Source: Cenarchaeum sp.
GTDB lineage: Archaea; Thermoproteota; Nitrososphaeria; Nitrososphaerales; Nitrosopumilaceae
Length of the DNA: 8,020 bases
Direction: 5' to 3'
Assembly: GCA_007570915.1 (NCBI GenBank)
Contig: RKSK01000140.1
Location: forward strand, 1-8,020
Shown here piece after piece: positions 6,009-8,020 of the stretch. The number at the start of each line of letters is the position of its first letter. The stretch's first letter is position 1. The position numbers were made by a program, and so were the translations under genes. Under the pieces are notes generated by a model that was given only the letters and a program-made list of their open reading frames with translations, was not told where the DNA came from and ran no database searches.

Positions 6009-6433
6009 GACTCGGCGGCCCGCGCGATCGCCGCCGCAAGGCCCCTCACCCACTCGTCTGCGCGCCTGCGGCCCACCGGCAGCGGCATGCCCAGCGGGCC
6101 GCGGCGGCGTATGCGCGCGCGGACCGTAAGGACCGTCGCCTCGCCGTCTGCCTCGTACGTCTCGACTATGGTCGTGCCGCGCCCGTCGCCGCCGATTATC
6201 GCCGTCTCGTGGCGGCGCGGCGCGTCCTCGGTGTGGCGCGCCATGACGCTCCACTCCATTCCCGCGACGCTCATGCGCGCCTGCACGACGGCGACGCCGC
6301 CCCGCCTCGAGCGCGTGCGCGACATCGCATAGTGGAGCGGGAGCGCCTCCTTGAGCGAGTCGTACGCCGTCGCGACGCCAAACGCGCGCGCGCGCGGCGC
6401 GCGTATCGTGACCGACGCGGCGCACTCGGTCAA
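6005..6433 (-). CDS. START/SRPBCC-like ligand-binding protein coupled to ubiX
   Basis: A protein of 142 aa. The TTG start at 6433 overlaps the TGA stop of ubiX (TTGA), implying translational coupling; the alternative ATG at 6487 would add 18 residues lying in the ubiX gene that do not look like part of the domain. The pattern fits a helix-grip fold of the SRPBCC/COQ10-like type: a first strand ASVTIRAPRARAFGVATAY, a helix (DSLKEALPLHYAM), a run of strands (GGVAVVQARMSVAGMEWSVMARHTEDAPRRHETAII, then TTIVETYEADGEATVLTVRARI), a GPLGMPLP loop and a long C-terminal helix (ADEWVRGLAAAIARAAE). Family members bind hydrophobic ligands such as quinones or lipids, or act as cyclases and aromatases. The assignment rests on fold-like pattern only and is tentative. 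Being coupled to a prenyl-FMN synthase could mean that it handles a prenylated or aromatic product. It ends in a CTAG shared with tatA. Confidence 0.8.
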   Translation of the reverse strand: MTECAASVTIRAPRARAFGVATAYDSLKEALPLHYAMSRTRSRRGGVAVVQARMSVAGMEWSVMARHTEDAPRRHETAIIGGDGRGTTIVETYEADGEATVLTVRARIRRRGPLGMPLPVGRRRADEWVRGLAAAIARAAES

Positions 6434-6987
6434 GCCCCGCCCCAGCGCCTGTAGAGGCCGTGGTCCAGGGAGAACTGGTCGAGGCACTTGCCCACGCCGT
6501 GGTCGACAATGTCGGCGATGGTGCGCGGCGACGTGTAAAACTCGGTGACGGGCGGGAGTATGACGACGCCTATGCGGGCCAGGCGCAGCATGTTCTCCAG
6601 GTGTATGGCCGAGAGCGGCGTCTCGCGGGCCATGAGGACGAGCCTGCGCGACTCCTTTATCGTGACGCCTGCGGCGCGCGCGACGAGCGTCTCGTCATAG
6701 CCGTGCGAGATGGCCGCGAGCGTCTTCATGCTGCACGGGGCCACTATCATGCCGTTCGAGGCGCGCGTGCCGCTAGACACGCTGGCGGCCATGTTCGAGT
6801 CGTCCGAGGACTCGGAGGCCAGGGCCGCGACGTCGGCCGGCGAGCGGCCCGTCTCCATCGAGACGCACTTTTTTGCCCAGTCGCTCATTATGAGGTGCGT
6901 CTCGACCCCGAGCGCGCCGAGGACCTCGAGCATGCGTATGCCGTATATGGCCCCCGTGCTCCCCGTCATGCCGACCGTGAGCCTCAT
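6430..6987 (-). CDS. ubiX: UbiX flavin prenyltransferase
   Basis: A 185-aa enzyme that joins a dimethylallyl group to FMN, making the prenylated FMN cofactor needed by UbiD-type decarboxylases. Family motifs: the nucleotide-binding start VGMTGSTGAIYGIRMLE (5-21), VETHLIMSDWAKK (28-40), the flavin-site region MIVAPCSMKTLAAISHG (80-96), ETLVARAAGVTIKESRRLVLMARETPLSAIHLENM (99-133) with Arg121 in the conserved RETPL, and VVILPPVTEFYTSP (141-154). The C-terminus (IADIVDHGVGKCLD) is also typical. Length is normal. The ATG at 6987 has an ATAAAGC box 24 bases before it, predicting a leaderless transcript that also carries the downstream SRPBCC gene. No ubiD partner is in the window. In archaea the enzyme usually serves UbiD-type steps of quinone or aromatic metabolism encoded elsewhere. 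The function is secure. Confidence 0.96.
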   Translation of the reverse strand: MRLTVGMTGSTGAIYGIRMLEVLGALGVETHLIMSDWAKKCVSMETGRSPADVAALASESSDDSNMAASVSSGTRASNGMIVAPCSMKTLAAISHGYDETLVARAAGVTIKESRRLVLMARETPLSAIHLENMLRLARIGVVILPPVTEFYTSPRTIADIVDHGVGKCLDQFSLDHGLYRRWGGA

Positions 6988-7011
6988 GCGCGCGGCGCGC
7001 GCGCGGGCGCT

Positions 7012-7018
7012 GCTTTAT
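7012..7018 (-). promoter_or_regulatory. TATA-like box of ubiX
   Basis: ATAAAGC on the minus strand, ending 24 bases before ATG at 6987, preceded by GCAAAGCC, which may act as a BRE. It overlaps the TAA stop of the 48-aa gene, so that gene could also be read into ubiX. Confidence 0.55.
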
Positions 7019-7161
7019 GGCTTTGCCGCGCCGGCGGCGGCGGTGCCCGCGGGCGCCTCTGCGCCCTCGCGCCTGCGGCGCCAGAGGATGGCGCAGCCGC
7101 ACGCGGCCATGGCCCCCAGGACGATGACGCCGAGCATGACGAGCTCAAAGCTGTAGAGCAC
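7015..7161 (-). CDS. 48-aa single-pass membrane protein
   Basis: A short frame from GTG at 7161 to TAA at 7015-7017, too small for most gene callers. The product starts with a hydrophobic helix (LVMLGVIVLGAMAACGCAILW, about 7-27, holding two Cys as CGC) followed by RRRRE and an Ala/Pro/Gly/Thr tail ending in KP, so it is a one-helix protein with a basic, probably cytoplasmic, end. Support for it being real: a GGTTTATC box about 25 bases before the GTG fits the promoter pattern of the other genes here; it fills the otherwise empty gap between ubiX and purP; and its composition is that of a membrane helix with a positive-inside tail. Its stop codon lies within the AT-rich box serving ubiX. It has no family that I recognise and its function is unknown. 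An internal ATG eight codons in would be an alternative start. Confidence 0.62.
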   Translation of the reverse strand: MLYSFELVMLGVIVLGAMAACGCAILWRRRREGAEAPAGTAAAGAAKP

Positions 7162-7186
7162 GGCCCGCGCGCGCGCGGCGCGCCCC

Positions 7187-7193
7187 GATAAAC
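7187..7193 (-). promoter_or_regulatory. TATA-like box of the 48-aa gene
   Basis: GTTTATC on the minus strand, about 25 bases before GTG at 7161; the spacer is alternating C and G. It is divergent to the purP box 30 bases away. Confidence 0.5.
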
Positions 7194-7223
7194 CTTGCCG
7201 GCCCGCGCGCGCGGCGTAGTAGC

Positions 7224-7230
7224 TATATTA
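7224..7230 (+). promoter_or_regulatory. TATA box of purP
   Basis: TATATTA, identical in sequence and in spacing (24 bases to the start codon) to the moxR operon box. This supports GTG at 7255 as the leaderless start of purP. Confidence 0.75.
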
Positions 7231-7254
7231 GCCGCGCCGCGCCGGCCCGCGCGC

Positions 7255-8020
7255 GTGATACCTCGCGCGCAGATGCAGCGCCTGGCCGCCTCGTACGGGG
7301 ACCCGAGGGTGGGCGTCATGGGGAGCCACTCTGCCCTCGAGGTGATGGACGGCGCCAAGGACGAGGGCCTGCGTACCGCCGTCTACTGCCAGAGGGGCCG
7401 CGACGCGCCCTACCGGCGCTTCTCGAGGGTGGCCGACGAGGTCATCACGCTGCCGCGCTTTGCGGACATGGCGTCTGCGCGCGTGCAGCGGTCCATGCGC
7501 GAGGCCGAGACGGTCGTCGTGCCGCACCGCTCGTTTGCCGTCTACATCGGCTACTCGCGAATAGAGAACTCGTTTCGCGTGCCGCTCTTTGGCAACCGCG
7601 CGATGCTGCGCGCCGAGGAGCGCGACGAGGCCAAAAACCAGTACGACCTGCTCAGGAGGGCGCGCATAAGTCACCCGCGCGTCGTGGAAGCCAAGGACAT
7701 ATCCGGCCCGTGCATCGTCAAGGTCCAGGAGGGAAAGAGGCGCCTCGAGCGCGCGTTCTTTACGGTGTCCTCGAGGGCAGACTATGAGGAAAAGTCGCAG
7801 GACCGCCTGCGGCGCGGCGTCATCACGCGCGCGGGCCTGCGCCGCGCGGCGATCGAGGAGCTTGCGGTCGGCACGTACATGAACTTTAACTTTTTCTCCA
7901 CGCCGCTCACGCCCGAGGCCGAGTTTCTCGGCGTCGAGCGGCGCCTGCAGTCAAACATACACGACTATAACGCGCTTCCCGCGAGGCAGCAGCTCGAGCT
8001 GGACATTGACCTGCAGAACG
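7255..8020 (+). CDS. purP: PurP, formate-dependent FAICAR synthetase (3' end outside window)
   Basis: Archaeal purine biosynthesis enzyme of the ATP-grasp type. It makes FAICAR from AICAR, formate and ATP, replacing the folate-dependent PurH transformylase. The frame runs from GTG at 7255 to the window edge, 255 complete codons of the roughly 340-360 usual in the family. GTG is chosen because a TATATTA box ends 24 bases upstream and the result starts MIPRAQM, as is usual for this family; the next start, ATG at 7273, is closer to the domain. Motifs: VMGSHSALEVMDGAKDEG (21-38, N-terminal domain), VYIGYSRIEN (96-105) then VPLFGNRAMLR, GPCIVKV (151-157, ATP-grasp strand), IEELAVGTYMNFNFFSTPLT (200-219) and LGVERRLQSNIHDYNALPA (225-243), all diagnostic of PurP. 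Archaea often have two purP copies, and some PurP-like paralogues lack proven activity, so the exact reaction is a strong inference. Confidence 0.92.
   Translation, partial: MIPRAQMQRLAASYGDPRVGVMGSHSALEVMDGAKDEGLRTAVYCQRGRDAPYRRFSRVADEVITLPRFADMASARVQRSMREAETVVVPHRSFAVYIGYSRIENSFRVPLFGNRAMLRAEERDEAKNQYDLLRRARISHPRVVEAKDISGPCIVKVQEGKRRLERAFFTVSSRADYEEKSQDRLRRGVITRAGLRRAAIEELAVGTYMNFNFFSTPLTPEAEFLGVERRLQSNIHDYNALPARQQLELDIDLQN

Noticed and set aside
6434..6487. Longer N-terminus for the SRPBCC protein from ATG at 6487
   Set aside because: The extra 18 residues lie in the ubiX coding region and do not fit the domain; the TTGA overlap with the ubiX stop is the simpler start.
5628..6509. Long minus-strand frame continuing upstream of the small membrane gene through tatA and the SRPBCC gene
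   Set aside because: It crosses the tatA promoter and coding region. The promoter box at 5652-5658 and the paralogue alignment place the start at 5627.
7228..7674. Minus-strand open frame of 148 codons opposite purP
   Set aside because: Antisense shadow of a strongly conserved purP region; basic low-complexity product with no promoter box.

Overview
The window is a dense, very GC-rich archaeal segment. Three things point to an ammonia-oxidising type thaumarchaeon (Nitrososphaerota), perhaps a GC-rich lineage such as sponge-associated relatives of Cenarchaeum. These are an archaeal-type purP gene, frequent ATA (Ile) and AGG (Arg) codons, and TATA boxes placed so that transcripts start at the start codon. 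The lineage is inferred; I could not run a search.

Layout. (1) Positions 1-428, plus strand: the C-terminal part of the Tat translocase channel protein TatC, cut by the window edge. (2) Positions 425-5304, minus strand: a tight five-gene operon. In transcription order it encodes a two-helix membrane protein (149 aa), a MoxR AAA+ ATPase, a DUF58 protein, a membrane-anchored von Willebrand A (VWA/BatA-like) protein, and a 520-aa secreted-then-anchored protein in the position BatD-like proteins hold in bacterial Bat operons. (3) Positions 5372-5627, minus strand: a small paralogue of the first operon gene, whose reading frame is broken at a run of seven C. (4) Positions 5742-6008, plus strand: TatA. 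(5) Positions 6005-6987, minus strand: ubiX (flavin prenyltransferase) followed by a translationally coupled START/SRPBCC-like protein. (6) Positions 7015-7161, minus strand: a 48-aa single-helix membrane protein. (7) Positions 7255-8020, plus strand: purP, cut by the right edge.

How the genes may work together. TatC and TatA are the core of twin-arginine protein export. The MoxR-DUF58-VWA-large exoprotein set between them resembles the bacterial Bat and MoxR/VWA chaperone systems, in which a AAA+ ATPase acts with MIDAS-bearing proteins on client proteins at the membrane. Their being next to each other suggests, but does not prove, a shared envelope-related role. UbiX makes prenylated FMN for a UbiD-type decarboxylase that is not in this window.

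Regulation. Six promoter-like AT-rich boxes stand out in the GC background, each about 24-25 nt before a start codon. They predict leaderless mRNAs for the first genes of transcription units. By contrast, three internal operon genes carry good Shine-Dalgarno sequences. Both places where genes converge (tatC/520-aa gene, tatA/SRPBCC gene) use one palindromic CTAG as the stop codon of both genes. No RNA genes, CRISPR arrays, insertion sequences or attachment sites were seen. No stretch over 300 bases lacks a gene.
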